Positions 1 through 8,271 of a DNA stretch of 64,000 nucleotides are shown piece after piece. The position numbers and the translations under genes are program-made. Source of the stretch: Rhizobium rhizogenes (GTDB taxonomy: Bacteria; Pseudomonadota; Alphaproteobacteria; Rhizobiales; Rhizobiaceae); assembly GCF_002005205.3 (NCBI RefSeq), contig NZ_CP019702.2, positions 2,212,590 through 2,276,589 on the forward strand, given 5' to 3'. The notes under the pieces were generated by a model. That model was not told where the DNA came from and ran no database searches. It worked only from the letters and a program-made list of their open reading frames with translations. How positions within the stretch are numbered: the stretch's first letter is position 1; each line of letters opens with the position of its first letter.

Positions 1-2
1 CG

Positions 3-1421
3 GCGGCGACGCCTGAACTGGAGCGGCTGGCCGCCGAACTGGGGGAGACGGTTGCACTGTGCCGGCTTGACGGCACCATGACGCAATATCTCGCCGAACG
101 TTCGCCGAACGGTCTTTCGGTGCGCGTCGAGGTGGGACGCCGCGTTCCCCTGCATTGCACCGCGCCGGGCAAGGCGCTGCTCGCCTTTCAGGACCCCGCC
201 GTTGGCCGCGCGCTGCTGGATCGCCTGACGCTCGATCTGCAGACAGCCAAAACCATTACCAGCCTCGATGCGCTGCAGGCCGATCTGACGCTGACGCGGG
301 CGCGGGGTTATTCGATTTCCTACGAGGAGCATCTGCCGGGCGTGAATTCGGTCGCCGCCCCTGTCATGGGCCGGGACAATACGCCGATGGGCGTGCTCGT
401 TGCGCTCGGGCCGTCATCGCGGCTGGATTCCTCCAATATCCATCCCGCCGGGCGTGAATTGATTGCCGCCGCCCGCCGCATTACCGGTGCAGCCGGGGCC
501 GTGGCGATCAGCTCGCGGCCACGCCCGCGTTCGGCAACGGGCCGCCCCAGCGCCGAACTCAGCTGTATTCTGCCGTGGGGTGCGCAGCTGGGGGAAAGCC
601 CGGTCTGGCACGAGGGGGAAAACGCGCTCTACTGGGTGGATATCCTGCATCCGGCGGTGCACCGCTTCGATCCCGCCACCGGCCGCAACGAAACCTGCGA
701 GACCGGCAAGCTGGTCAGCGCCGTCATTCCGGTCACCGGCGGGCGGTTGCTGGTGGCGTCGCAGGATGGCGTCGAATGGCTGGATTTCGCCTCCGGCCGG
801 CTGACCCCCTTCGTCAGCCCGGAGGCTGGCATCGCCGATAACCGCCTGAACGATGCCAAATGCGGGCCGGATGGCGCGATCTGGGTCGGCTCGATGCGCA
901 TCGATGCCTCCAAGCCCACGGGTGCGCTTTATCGCATCAATGCCAATGGCGCATCCGAGCGCAAGGAAGGCGGCATCATCGTCTCCAACGGTCTCGGCTG
1001 GAGCCCGGATGGCCGGACCTTCTATTTCGTCGATACCGTGCCCGGCCTCATCCATGCCTATGATTGTGATCCGGCGACGGGTGCGCTGTCGCAGCGCCGT
1101 GAATTCGCCCGCATTCCGGTGGCCGATGGCCGGCCGGATGGTCTGGCCGTGGATGCCGAAGGCGGTGTCTGGTGCGCCATCTGGGATGGCTGGTGCGTGC
1201 GCCGTTATCTTCCGAACGGCAAGCTCGACCAGGTGATCGACATGCCGGTGCCGCGCCCTTCCAGCATCGCCTTTGGCGGGCCGGACCTGTCGACGCTGTT
1301 CATCACCAGCGCCCGCACGCGCCTGCCTGCCTCCACACTCGCCGACGCGCCGCTTTCCGGCGGCCTGTTTTCCTGCCGCCCGGGAATTGCCGGCGCGCGC
1401 ATCTCGCTGTTTGAAGGATAA
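3..1421 (+). CDS. IclR effector-domain / SMP-30 gluconolactonase fusion (5' partial)
   Basis: The frame is open to the window edge, so the N-terminus (presumably the IclR winged helix) is missing. The visible N-terminal part reads as an IclR effector-binding domain (LAAELGETVALCRLDG, then HCTAPGKALLAF). From about base 560 onward it becomes an SMP-30/gluconolactonase/LRE beta-propeller (LGESPVWHE, NDAKCGPDG, SNGLGWSPDG, GRPDGLAVD), and the Glu, Asn and Asp that bind the metal in this family are all present. SMP-30 enzymes hydrolyse sugar lactones. A regulator fused to a lactonase suggests a sugar-acid catabolic locus in which the sensor carries the enzyme. It ends 3 bases before the SDR gene, so the two are probably co-transcribed. 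The ATG at 78 is internal and is not the true start. Confidence 0.85.
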   Translation, partial: AATPELERLAAELGETVALCRLDGTMTQYLAERSPNGLSVRVEVGRRVPLHCTAPGKALLAFQDPAVGRALLDRLTLDLQTAKTITSLDALQADLTLTRARGYSISYEEHLPGVNSVAAPVMGRDNTPMGVLVALGPSSRLDSSNIHPAGRELIAAARRITGAAGAVAISSRPRPRSATGRPSAELSCILPWGAQLGESPVWHEGENALYWVDILHPAVHRFDPATGRNETCETGKLVSAVIPVTGGRLLVASQDGVEWLDFASGRLTPFVSPEAGIADNRLNDAKCGPDGAIWVGSMRIDASKPTGALYRINANGASERKEGGIIVSNGLGWSPDGRTFYFVDTVPGLIHAYDCDPATGALSQRREFARIPVADGRPDGLAVDAEGGVWCAIWDGWCVRRYLPNGKLDQVIDMPVPRPSSIAFGGPDLSTLFITSARTRLPASTLADAPLSGGLFSCRPGIAGARISLFEG

Positions 1422-1424
1422 GGG

Positions 1425-2186
1425 ATGCGTCTCGAAAGCGTCTTTGGATTGAAGGGCCGCACGGCGCTCGTCACCGGTTCCAGCCGTGGCATAGGCGCCG
1501 CCATTGCCGAGGGGCTGGCGGGCGCGGGCGCCCATGTCATCCTGCATGGCATAAAGCCGGGCGCTGCCGCGCCCGTGCAGCACCGGATCGTCGCAAGCGG
1601 CGGCACGGCGCAGGAACTGGCGGGCGATCTTTCCGAACCCGGTGCCGGTCGTGATCTCATCGAACGGGCGGAGGCGATTGCACCGGTCGATATTCTTGTC
1701 ATCAATGCCAGCGCCCAGATCAACGCCGCGCTTTCGGAACTGACACCGGACGATCTGGCGTTTCAGCTGGCGGTCAATCTGGGCTCGACGGTGGATATGC
1801 TGCAGGCGGCCCTGCCGCGCATGGCGGCCCGCAAATGGGGCAGGGTGGTTTCCATCGGCTCGGTCAATCAGCTGCGGCCGAAGGGCATTGTCACCGCCTA
1901 TGCCGCCACCAAGGCTGCGCAGCACAATCTGATCCAGAGTCAGGCGCGGGATTATGCGCGCGACAATGTCTTGCTCAACACACTCGCGCCCGGCCTCATC
2001 GACACCGACCGCAATGCCCACCGTCGTGATGAGGACCCCGAAGGCTGGGCGGAATACGTCCGGACGCTGAACTGGATGGGCCGTGCCGGGCAACCGGAAG
2101 AAATGGTGGGGGCCGCCATCTTCCTGTCGTCGCAGGCCTGCAGTTTCATGACCGGTGAAACCGTGCTGATGACGGGCGGTTACTGA
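1425..2186 (+). CDS. SDR family NAD(P)-dependent oxidoreductase
   Basis: A 253-residue classical short-chain dehydrogenase/reductase. The cofactor motif TGSSRGIG lies at residues 17-24, the NAS motif near 94-96, the catalytic serine near 143-146 and Y159-x3-K163 (YAATK). The C-terminal GE.V.MTGGY ending is typical of FabG-like SDRs. Length is normal. It starts 3 bases after the IclR/SMP-30 fusion stop, which suggests a sugar or sugar-acid dehydrogenase working with the lactonase (aldose to lactone to acid). The substrate cannot be read from sequence. Confidence 0.9.
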   Translation: MRLESVFGLKGRTALVTGSSRGIGAAIAEGLAGAGAHVILHGIKPGAAAPVQHRIVASGGTAQELAGDLSEPGAGRDLIERAEAIAPVDILVINASAQINAALSELTPDDLAFQLAVNLGSTVDMLQAALPRMAARKWGRVVSIGSVNQLRPKGIVTAYAATKAAQHNLIQSQARDYARDNVLLNTLAPGLIDTDRNAHRRDEDPEGWAEYVRTLNWMGRAGQPEEMVGAAIFLSSQACSFMTGETVLMTGGY

Positions 2187-2262
2187 TCGCGCAATCCTTC
2201 GCAGGACCCGCATATTGGCGGATACGTGCCGGCGGATGTACTGACCACGCGCGCTGTGCCGC

Positions 2263-3069
2263 TCAGGGATCCTTGGGCGGAACGCCGCGAAGCCGCTCGA
2301 GAAGATAGGCGTGGGTTGCGGCATTGGCGACGATCAGCGTGCCGGTCCGCTCATAGATTTCAGGCCCGCGCCCCCACCAGTCCGTCACGATGCCGCCGGC
2401 TTCCTCAACGAGCAGGATGCCGGCTGCGGTATCGACAAACCCCGTCTCCTCGTAATAACCGGTAAGCCGGCCGCAGGCCACGTAAGCGCAGGAATTGGCG
2501 GCGCTGCCGACGACCCGCACCGCGCCGATTGGGGCCCGAATATCGTCCAGACGCTGGTAGGCGCCGGGATAAAGCGAGAGATTGGGTGTTGGCAGGCCTG
2601 TGCCGACGCACATGAGCGCGATATCGCTGCTGGCATTGACGCGCAGGCGCTCGCCATTGAGATATGCGCCTTCGCCCTTGATCGTCGTGAACATCTCGTC
2701 GGCGACGGGATTATAGACGAGCCCGCAGATCGTCTCGTTGCCGCGGCGCAGCGCAATGGTGATGGTGTAGTGCTGGCCATAGATGAAATTGGTGGTGCCA
2801 TCGATGGGATCGACCAGCCAGCGATGTTCGGCATCCGAACCGTCAACCGGAGCGAATTCCTCGCCGGTCAGCCCCCAGGGATACCGGCCGAGCAGGCGTT
2901 CGCGGATCAGTGTTTCGGACTGCCTGTCCGCATCGGACACGAAGTCGCCCGGTCCCTTGACGCCGATCTCGATGTCGCGGAAGCGCCTGAAATGCTCGAG
3001 CGTCAATGCGCCGGCCTCGCGGGTGGTGGCGATCATGTCTTCCAGAATGGCGGTGTAATTGACGGTCAT
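2263..3069 (-). CDS. Inositol monophosphatase family protein
   Basis: 268 residues of the Mg-dependent IMPase/FIG superfamily. Metal-binding motifs are visible: GEE at 69-71, DPIDGTTNF at 87-95 and a C-terminal VDTAAG block (the family's WDxAAG) near residue 215. It removes phosphate from a sugar or polyol monophosphate, probably in the cytoplasm. Its start overlaps the phosphodiesterase stop by 4 bases (ATGA), so it is the last gene of the ABC-transporter operon. In the agrocinopine acc operon AccF (phosphodiesterase) and AccG (phosphatase) form a similar pair; here that pairing is an analogy, not proof of substrate. Confidence 0.9.
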   Translation of the reverse strand: MTVNYTAILEDMIATTREAGALTLEHFRRFRDIEIGVKGPGDFVSDADRQSETLIRERLLGRYPWGLTGEEFAPVDGSDAEHRWLVDPIDGTTNFIYGQHYTITIALRRGNETICGLVYNPVADEMFTTIKGEGAYLNGERLRVNASSDIALMCVGTGLPTPNLSLYPGAYQRLDDIRAPIGAVRVVGSAANSCAYVACGRLTGYYEETGFVDTAAGILLVEEAGGIVTDWWGRGPEIYERTGTLIVANAATHAYLLERLRGVPPKDP

Positions 3070-3902
3070 CGGCTGAATGCCTCGGTTAGCCCTTCCGGGT
3101 CATCGGTGGTGATCTGGTCGACCTTGAGCCGCAGCAGCCGCCCGACATCGGTGATCGATTGCGGCGTGATGCCGTTGATGGTCCATGCATCGACACGGCG
3201 GCCTGCGGCGTGGACTGGGGCGATGATATCGATGCCGGCATCTTCGGCAGCAAGGACGATACGGTAATCGAGATAGATCATTCCGGCAGCCGGTGCCGTG
3301 GCGAGCGCCTGTTCGATGAAGCCGGAAAAGTCTTCGCCCGTCTGCAGCCTTGCGAGTGTGTCTTCCTCACACGGGTCATATCCCGTCTTGAGATCGGGGA
3401 CCGATGCGGCAAGCGCGGCGATGGCGTCGAAATCCCCGCCGGACAGGATCATGGAGCCCGCCAATGGCGCGATGCTTGCGCTGAAACCGGCGATGACCTG
3501 CGGGGTGAGGGCGTGCCGGTCCTCCTTGAAATCGAGCTGCAGCAGGGCATCGGGATGGATGATCTCGCGGGCGAGCAGGGTGCAGAGGTCTTCGAGCAGC
3601 ATCACCCTTGAGGATACGGGCTGACCCTGATTGTCGCGCAGATATAGCTGGCGCAGGCTGGCGGCGGAGGCGTCTCGCACCCTTCCGGCGCCGGTGGTTT
3701 CCCGCTCCAGCGTCAGATCATGCAGCACGGCGCAGCCGTGGTCGGCGTGAATGACGAGATCGACTTCGATGCTCGCGCCAAGGCACATGGCCTCGATGAT
3801 GCGCTCGCCGGTGAAGGCGGGATCGGCGGCGCGGCGGCGGCCGCGATGCCATTTGAGCCAGGTGCGGTGGCCGTCACGTTCGAGGAGGATGGGCATGGTC
3901 AT
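3066..3902 (-). CDS. Glycerophosphodiester phosphodiesterase family protein
   Basis: 278-residue GDPD-fold protein. The catalytic His-Arg-Gly is at residues 19-21, followed by the acidic metal site (SIEVDL) and the second histidine in LHD, with the usual threonine-rich stretch ERETTG. No signal peptide is visible, so it acts in the cytoplasm on an imported phosphodiester, releasing an alcohol and a phosphomonoester. The gene begins 2 bases after the ATPase stop and overlaps the phosphatase, so it belongs to the importer operon. Whether the substrate is a glycerophosphodiester or another sugar phosphodiester is unknown. Confidence 0.85.
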   Translation of the reverse strand: MTMPILLERDGHRTWLKWHRGRRRAADPAFTGERIIEAMCLGASIEVDLVIHADHGCAVLHDLTLERETTGAGRVRDASAASLRQLYLRDNQGQPVSSRVMLLEDLCTLLAREIIHPDALLQLDFKEDRHALTPQVIAGFSASIAPLAGSMILSGGDFDAIAALAASVPDLKTGYDPCEEDTLARLQTGEDFSGFIEQALATAPAAGMIYLDYRIVLAAEDAGIDIIAPVHAAGRRVDAWTINGITPQSITDVGRLLRLKVDQITTDDPEGLTEAFSR

Positions 3903-3904
3903 GG

Positions 3905-4939
3905 TCAGCTCCGGTAGATTTGCCGGTTGTCGCGAAAGGCCGTGACGGCGCGGGGCAGGATATCGACCCCCTGTCCGGCCCGGAAGAGATCGGGATGGGC
4001 GACCATCGATTTGATCCTGATACCATCGGGAAGATCGAGATCGACGAGGCCATGGGTGCCGTAATCGGTTACCCGGTGAACGCTTGCCTGCGGCGTCTCG
4101 GATGCCGTCAGGTCAACAGCCTCGGGGCGGATGGCGAGAATGGCGGGACCGTCGGCGACGGGCAGCGGCACGGTCAGGCCGGCATGGGTGAAGTTTCCGC
4201 CCGAAACCACGCCTTCGATCAGGTTCATGGTGCCGATGAAGCCGGCGACGAAGGGGGTCTGCGGTTCGCGGTAGATGACGTTCGGCCGGTCGATCTGTTC
4301 GGTCTTGCCATTGGCCATCACGACGATGCGGTCGGCCATGGAAAGGGCTTCGTCCTGTCCATGCGTGACAAACAGCGTAGTGATGCCGAGACGTTGCTGG
4401 ATATCGCGCACCTCTTCCCGAAGGCGCTCGCGCAGATGCTGGTCGAGGCTGGCGAAGGGTTCATCCAGAAGCAGGATTTTCGGCTCGAGGACGAGTGAGC
4501 GGGCGAGCGCCACGCGTTGCTGCTGGCCGCCGGAGAGCTGGCTGGTGGCGCGTTCGCCATAACCGGAAAGCCCGACAAGTTCGAGTACCGCTTCGACCTT
4601 CTCCGTGATCTGGGAGGCCGGCATGCGCCGCAGCTTGAGGCCGAAGGCGAGGTTCTTGAAGACGTTCATATGGGTCCAGAGCGCGTGGCTCTGGAACACC
4701 ATGCCGGTGGGCCGGCGCTCGGGTGGCAGATGGGTGACGTCTTCGCCGTCGATGGTGATCCGTCCGCCGGTCGGCTGTTCGAAGCCGCCGACCATGCGCA
4801 GCAGCGTCGATTTGCCGGAACCGGAGGGGCCGAGAAGGCAGACGAGTTCACCATCGGCGACGTCGAGCGAGAAGTTGTCGACTGCCTTGGTGCCACCGGC
4901 GAAGGTTTTGGTGACCCCGCGGATATGAAGTACGGACAT
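3905..4939 (-). CDS. ABC transporter ATP-binding protein (Fe3+/spermidine/phosphonate-type)
   Basis: 344 residues. Walker A GPSGSGKST at 37-45, signature LSGGQQQRVALARS, Walker B ILLLDEP and H-loop TLFVTHGQDEA are all present, followed by a C-terminal TOBE-like regulatory domain (LAIRPEAVDL). The ATG at 4939 (MSVLHIRG) is chosen because longer in-frame extensions run into the upstream permease and do not resemble the family. It energises the two permeases just upstream; the gap to permease 2 is 8 bases. Confidence 0.9.
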   Translation of the reverse strand: MSVLHIRGVTKTFAGGTKAVDNFSLDVADGELVCLLGPSGSGKSTLLRMVGGFEQPTGGRITIDGEDVTHLPPERRPTGMVFQSHALWTHMNVFKNLAFGLKLRRMPASQITEKVEAVLELVGLSGYGERATSQLSGGQQQRVALARSLVLEPKILLLDEPFASLDQHLRERLREEVRDIQQRLGITTLFVTHGQDEALSMADRIVVMANGKTEQIDRPNVIYREPQTPFVAGFIGTMNLIEGVVSGGNFTHAGLTVPLPVADGPAILAIRPEAVDLTASETPQASVHRVTDYGTHGLVDLDLPDGIRIKSMVAHPDLFRAGQGVDILPRAVTAFRDNRQIYRS

Positions 4940-4947
4940 GAATATTC

Positions 4948-5772
4948 CTAACCGCCGAAGCCGCGGGCGAAGGCGCCGCCGCCAATGACGCGGCGGGCGA
5001 ACATGAGGGCAATGAATGACGGCACCCAGAGCACGACGGACAGGACCGCGCCATACTGGATGACCATCTGGTTGTTGATGTAGCTGATCATCAGCACCGG
5101 CATCGTGCGGATGCCGGGGGCGCCGATGAGCCATGCCCCTTCGGTTTCATAGAAGGTGCCGACGAAGCTCAGGAGCACGGCGGCGGCAATGGTCGGCCCG
5201 GCCTGCGGCAGCGTGATCGACCAGAAGACCCGCAGGGGACTGGCGCCCACATCGCGGGCCGCCTCTTCCATGCGGCGGTCGACGGCCTGAAACGCGGCGA
5301 CGGGTATCCAGATCATGAACATCAGTGTGCCGACGAGCTGGATCAGGACGACGCCCCAGAATGTGCCGATGAGGTTGAGCTGCAGAAAGATCGCCGCAAT
5401 TGCCACCAGCAGCCCGAATTTCGGGAAGGCATGACCGGCAAGGAAGGAGAAGAACAAGAGGTTGCGGCCGGGAAAGCTCATGCGGGCAAAAGCATAGGCG
5501 GCGGGAAGGCAGATCAGCGCCGAAAGCAGGGTCACCACCGTCGTCAGCCGAAAGCTCAGCATCAGGGCGTTCCATACATCGGGGCGTCCGAGTGTCTGGC
5601 CCCAGAAACGGAAGCCGAACTGTTGCGGCACGACGTTGGGGTAACGCCAGACTTCGGTGAAGGCCCAGGTGCTGACGACGATGAGCGGCCCGACGATCGC
5701 AACGGTCAGAAGGGCGGCGAAGAATATGCCGGGCCAGTCGAGGCGCCTGCGCGCCGGTGCAAAAGCGGCCAT
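4948..5772 (-). CDS. ABC transporter permease 2
   Basis: 274-residue integral membrane protein of the BPD transport inner-membrane family with about six hydrophobic segments. The EAA loop that contacts the ATPase is visible (EEAARDVGASPLRVFW, with the downstream LP). Start ATG at 5772 is preceded by a strong AGGGGAAG ribosome site; a longer in-frame start 18 codons upstream would overlap permease 1. It is separated from permease 1 by one base. It forms the translocation pore together with the other permease. Confidence 0.88.
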   Translation of the reverse strand: MAAFAPARRRLDWPGIFFAALLTVAIVGPLIVVSTWAFTEVWRYPNVVPQQFGFRFWGQTLGRPDVWNALMLSFRLTTVVTLLSALICLPAAYAFARMSFPGRNLLFFSFLAGHAFPKFGLLVAIAAIFLQLNLIGTFWGVVLIQLVGTLMFMIWIPVAAFQAVDRRMEEAARDVGASPLRVFWSITLPQAGPTIAAAVLLSFVGTFYETEGAWLIGAPGIRTMPVLMISYINNQMVIQYGAVLSVVLWVPSFIALMFARRVIGGGAFARGFGG

Positions 5773-5773
5773 G

Positions 5774-6658
5774 TCACTTCCCCTGATTGCGTGCAACTGA
5801 GCGCACATAAAAGAGGCCGAAGGCAATGCAGAAGCCGAAGGCGATAACGGCCTGGGTCATGGCGCCGATGGGATCCTGCATATCGCGAAGGGTGCGCTGC
5901 ATGAAGGGGCCAATCATTTCCGGCGATGCGGGGCCAAGCAGATAAGGAAGGGTGAAGGAGGAGAAGATGCCGAGCACCGAAAAGGAAAGCGCCACGAGAA
6001 TGGAATTGGAGATGCGCGGCAGGATGATGTGCCAGAAGACCTGCAACGCGTTGGCGCCCACATCCCGCGCCGCTTCCACGGACTGGTTGGCGACGCTGCC
6101 GAGGCCCGCCAGCAAAATCAGCACCGTCAGCGGGATATTGTCCCAGACAAGGCCGATGACCGGCCCCCAGGGGGTCAGATAGGGCGTGCGGATTTTCGGC
6201 AGGTCGACGGCGTTGAGCAGAATATCCACCATGCCATTGGGCCCAAGCACGCGGATGAAGGCGAAGGCGAGGATGATGGAAGGCACGAACATCGGAAAGA
6301 TCGCCAGCGCCTGCACATAGGCCGAAAGGCGGCCCTGGGAAAAGCGCAGATAAAGCGCGACCGGCAGGCAGATCACCAGAAGCAGCATGGCGCAGACCAG
6401 AGTGGTCCAGAGCGTGACGGCGAGATTGTCGAGGCTGTAGCGATCCGAAAAGAAGAAGACGTAGCTCGAAAGATCGAACGTCGTTTCTCCATTGGTCCCG
6501 GTACGCCAGACGGTGCGCCCTATGGCGTTGATGGCCGGCCAGATGACGAGCCAGATCATCAGGAAAACGGGAATGGCGACGAGCAGGAGGCCGATTGGCC
6601 TCCTGCCTGCCATATTGTCGATGAGCGGGCGTACCGCTCCTTCTGCTGCCTCGGTCAC
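5774..6658 (-). CDS. ABC transporter permease 1
   Basis: 294-residue membrane protein with about six transmembrane segments; the first is near residues 22-45 after a short cytoplasmic tail. EAA loop EAARDVGANALQVFWHIILP is near residue 200. Its start overlaps the binding-protein stop by 4 bases (ATGA), showing translational coupling. Separate genes for the two permeases and the sequence style match the 2-aminoethylphosphonate/putrescine/Fe3+ group of importers and not the dipeptide group used by the Ti-plasmid agrocinopine system. Confidence 0.88.
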   Translation of the reverse strand: MTEAAEGAVRPLIDNMAGRRPIGLLLVAIPVFLMIWLVIWPAINAIGRTVWRTGTNGETTFDLSSYVFFFSDRYSLDNLAVTLWTTLVCAMLLLVICLPVALYLRFSQGRLSAYVQALAIFPMFVPSIILAFAFIRVLGPNGMVDILLNAVDLPKIRTPYLTPWGPVIGLVWDNIPLTVLILLAGLGSVANQSVEAARDVGANALQVFWHIILPRISNSILVALSFSVLGIFSSFTLPYLLGPASPEMIGPFMQRTLRDMQDPIGAMTQAVIAFGFCIAFGLFYVRSVARNQGK

Positions 6659-7806
6659 GACTTGCGGTCGACGTTCGGAGCAACGTGACGGTACCAGCCG
6701 TCATTGATGGCGGTTTCCCATTTACCGGCCGGGAAGGTCGGAATGGTCTGCGGAATGATGTCGGCGAAGCGCTTGCGCAGATCGGCTGGGACATAGTCCC
6801 AGGAAACGCCGGGGAAACCGCCGAGTTCGGTGAGGATGGCGCCCTGGATTTCTTCGGAGAGAACGAAATTCGCCAGCTTGAGGGCGGCATCGCGATTGGT
6901 GCCGTTCGCCAGCACCACGGCCCGGGAGAAATCGCCGCAAAGCGCGAGATCCTGAAGCTGAACGAGGCCCGTTTCCGCAGGAAGCACACCCTGATCGATC
7001 GCCTTCAGAACCTGATCGGACCAGACGGGCGTCATCGTCACGACGCCTTGCGACAGCAGCTGCAGAGACTGGGTGTTGCCGGAGGCATAGGCGCCCTTGT
7101 CATAAAGCGACGGGGCGATATCGGTCAGCAGATCCCAGGCCTTGCCCAGTGCTTTGTCGCCGAATTCCTGGGTGTAGTTGTCGACCGTGAAAGCCTTGGG
7201 GTCGAGACCATTGGCCTGATGGATGGCGCGGCGAACGAAATTGCCGCCGGAACCGCCCTTGTCGGGACGGTTATAGACGAACTGGCCGGGATTGGCCTTG
7301 ATCCAGGTGACAAGCTGCTCCCAGGTCTTCGGCGCATCCGCGGGCTTCAGCTTGGCTGTGTCATAGGCGAGCAGAACCTGGCTGCCGCGATAGGGCAGGC
7401 TGTATTCGCTGCGGATGGCAAGCGGGTTGACGCGCGAATAGTTGGAGAGACCGGCTTTCGCCATGTTCACATAGATGCCGGCATCGATCGCGCCTGCGGG
7501 CAGCAGCGGATCGGAATGCTCGAAATAGTCAGCCTGCGGATCCGTGCCTGTCTGCTTTGCTGCAATGGCGCGTTCGCCGATGGCGATAATGCCGGCATTA
7601 TCACCGGCGTCCACGAGGTTGAGTTTGATACCCGGATTGGCCGCCTCGAAAGCGGGCTTGACCGTGTTGGTCCAAAAATCGAGGATGTTGCTGTCGGCGC
7701 CAGTATACCAGTCGATCGTGCCCGGGGCGGCGAAGCTCATGCGCGGCGCAAGGGCAAGGCCAGCGGCGGCGCCTGCTGCTGATATCATGAAGGTGCGGCG
7801 TTTCAT
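6655..7806 (-). CDS. ABC transporter substrate-binding protein
   Basis: 383-residue periplasmic binding protein. It begins with a twin-arginine-like signal (R3-R4-T-F-M, then hydrophobic ISAAGAAAGLALAP and a cleavage region around SFA-AP), which suggests Tat export. The mature part has the extracellular solute-binding fold (IDWYTGADSN; VWSDQVLKAIDQG). ATG at 7806 has GGAG 8-11 bases upstream. It is the first gene of the operon that continues through two permeases, ATPase, phosphodiesterase and phosphatase. The substrate is inferred to be an anionic phosphodiester from those partners. Confidence 0.88.
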   Translation of the reverse strand: MKRRTFMISAAGAAAGLALAPRMSFAAPGTIDWYTGADSNILDFWTNTVKPAFEAANPGIKLNLVDAGDNAGIIAIGERAIAAKQTGTDPQADYFEHSDPLLPAGAIDAGIYVNMAKAGLSNYSRVNPLAIRSEYSLPYRGSQVLLAYDTAKLKPADAPKTWEQLVTWIKANPGQFVYNRPDKGGSGGNFVRRAIHQANGLDPKAFTVDNYTQEFGDKALGKAWDLLTDIAPSLYDKGAYASGNTQSLQLLSQGVVTMTPVWSDQVLKAIDQGVLPAETGLVQLQDLALCGDFSRAVVLANGTNRDAALKLANFVLSEEIQGAILTELGGFPGVSWDYVPADLRKRFADIIPQTIPTFPAGKWETAINDGWYRHVAPNVDRKS

Positions 7807-8271
7807 CTCTGTCTCCAGTGCTCTCGGCGAGTGGAATTGTTGAGCGCTGACCCTTTTTTGGAAAGATCGGAACGGCGCTGGCCCGCTTTGCACAGCCGTG
7901 CATTTTTTAACGGGTCGGCGGCGTTTCTAATGTCTTTCCTTAACGCTTTCGTGACACCCGGCTGGCGTCGCCCGGCTGACGAAAATTAGCGTCTGAATAA
8001 TTTAGCTACGCCGCAAATTGTCATCACTTGCATGGGCCGGGTAACACTTCATTCAGTGGTTCTGTGAAATCTAAAATACGCAGGTTCCAAGGTTTTGTCG
8101 GCGGAGCCGGTAGAACAATCGGACCCCGTCTCACCCTGCCTTCGGCGGCTTTGAGAGGATATCCGCTTGTCGCCCTATGAGGAGGGGCACAGCTACCCGC
8201 GATGTTTGTTTATATCTCTCCCCGGCCACCCCGTGCGGGCGGTTGGCGGAGCGCTTGCCCCGAGGCCTTTC
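7807..8271. promoter_or_regulatory. Divergent intergenic region, importer operon / chemoreceptor
   Basis: 465 bases between two divergent genes. It must hold both promoters, but I see no clear boxes or strong inverted repeat. The longer in-frame chemoreceptor start at 8167 would add 35 residues unlike any chemoreceptor, so I treat that stretch as leader. Confidence 0.4.

Noticed and set aside
414..2324. 636-codon minus-strand frame over the lactonase and SDR genes
   Set aside because: Antisense shadow; both plus-strand genes have full family motifs.
4940..5134. 65-residue N-terminal extension of the first ABC ATPase
   Set aside because: Pro/Arg/His-rich and overlaps the permease gene; ATG 4939 gives the normal ATPase start.
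2263..7806. Agrocinopine (Ti-plasmid) catabolism
   Set aside because: The enzyme pair is similar in type, but the transporter family differs and no other opine or Ti genes are present.
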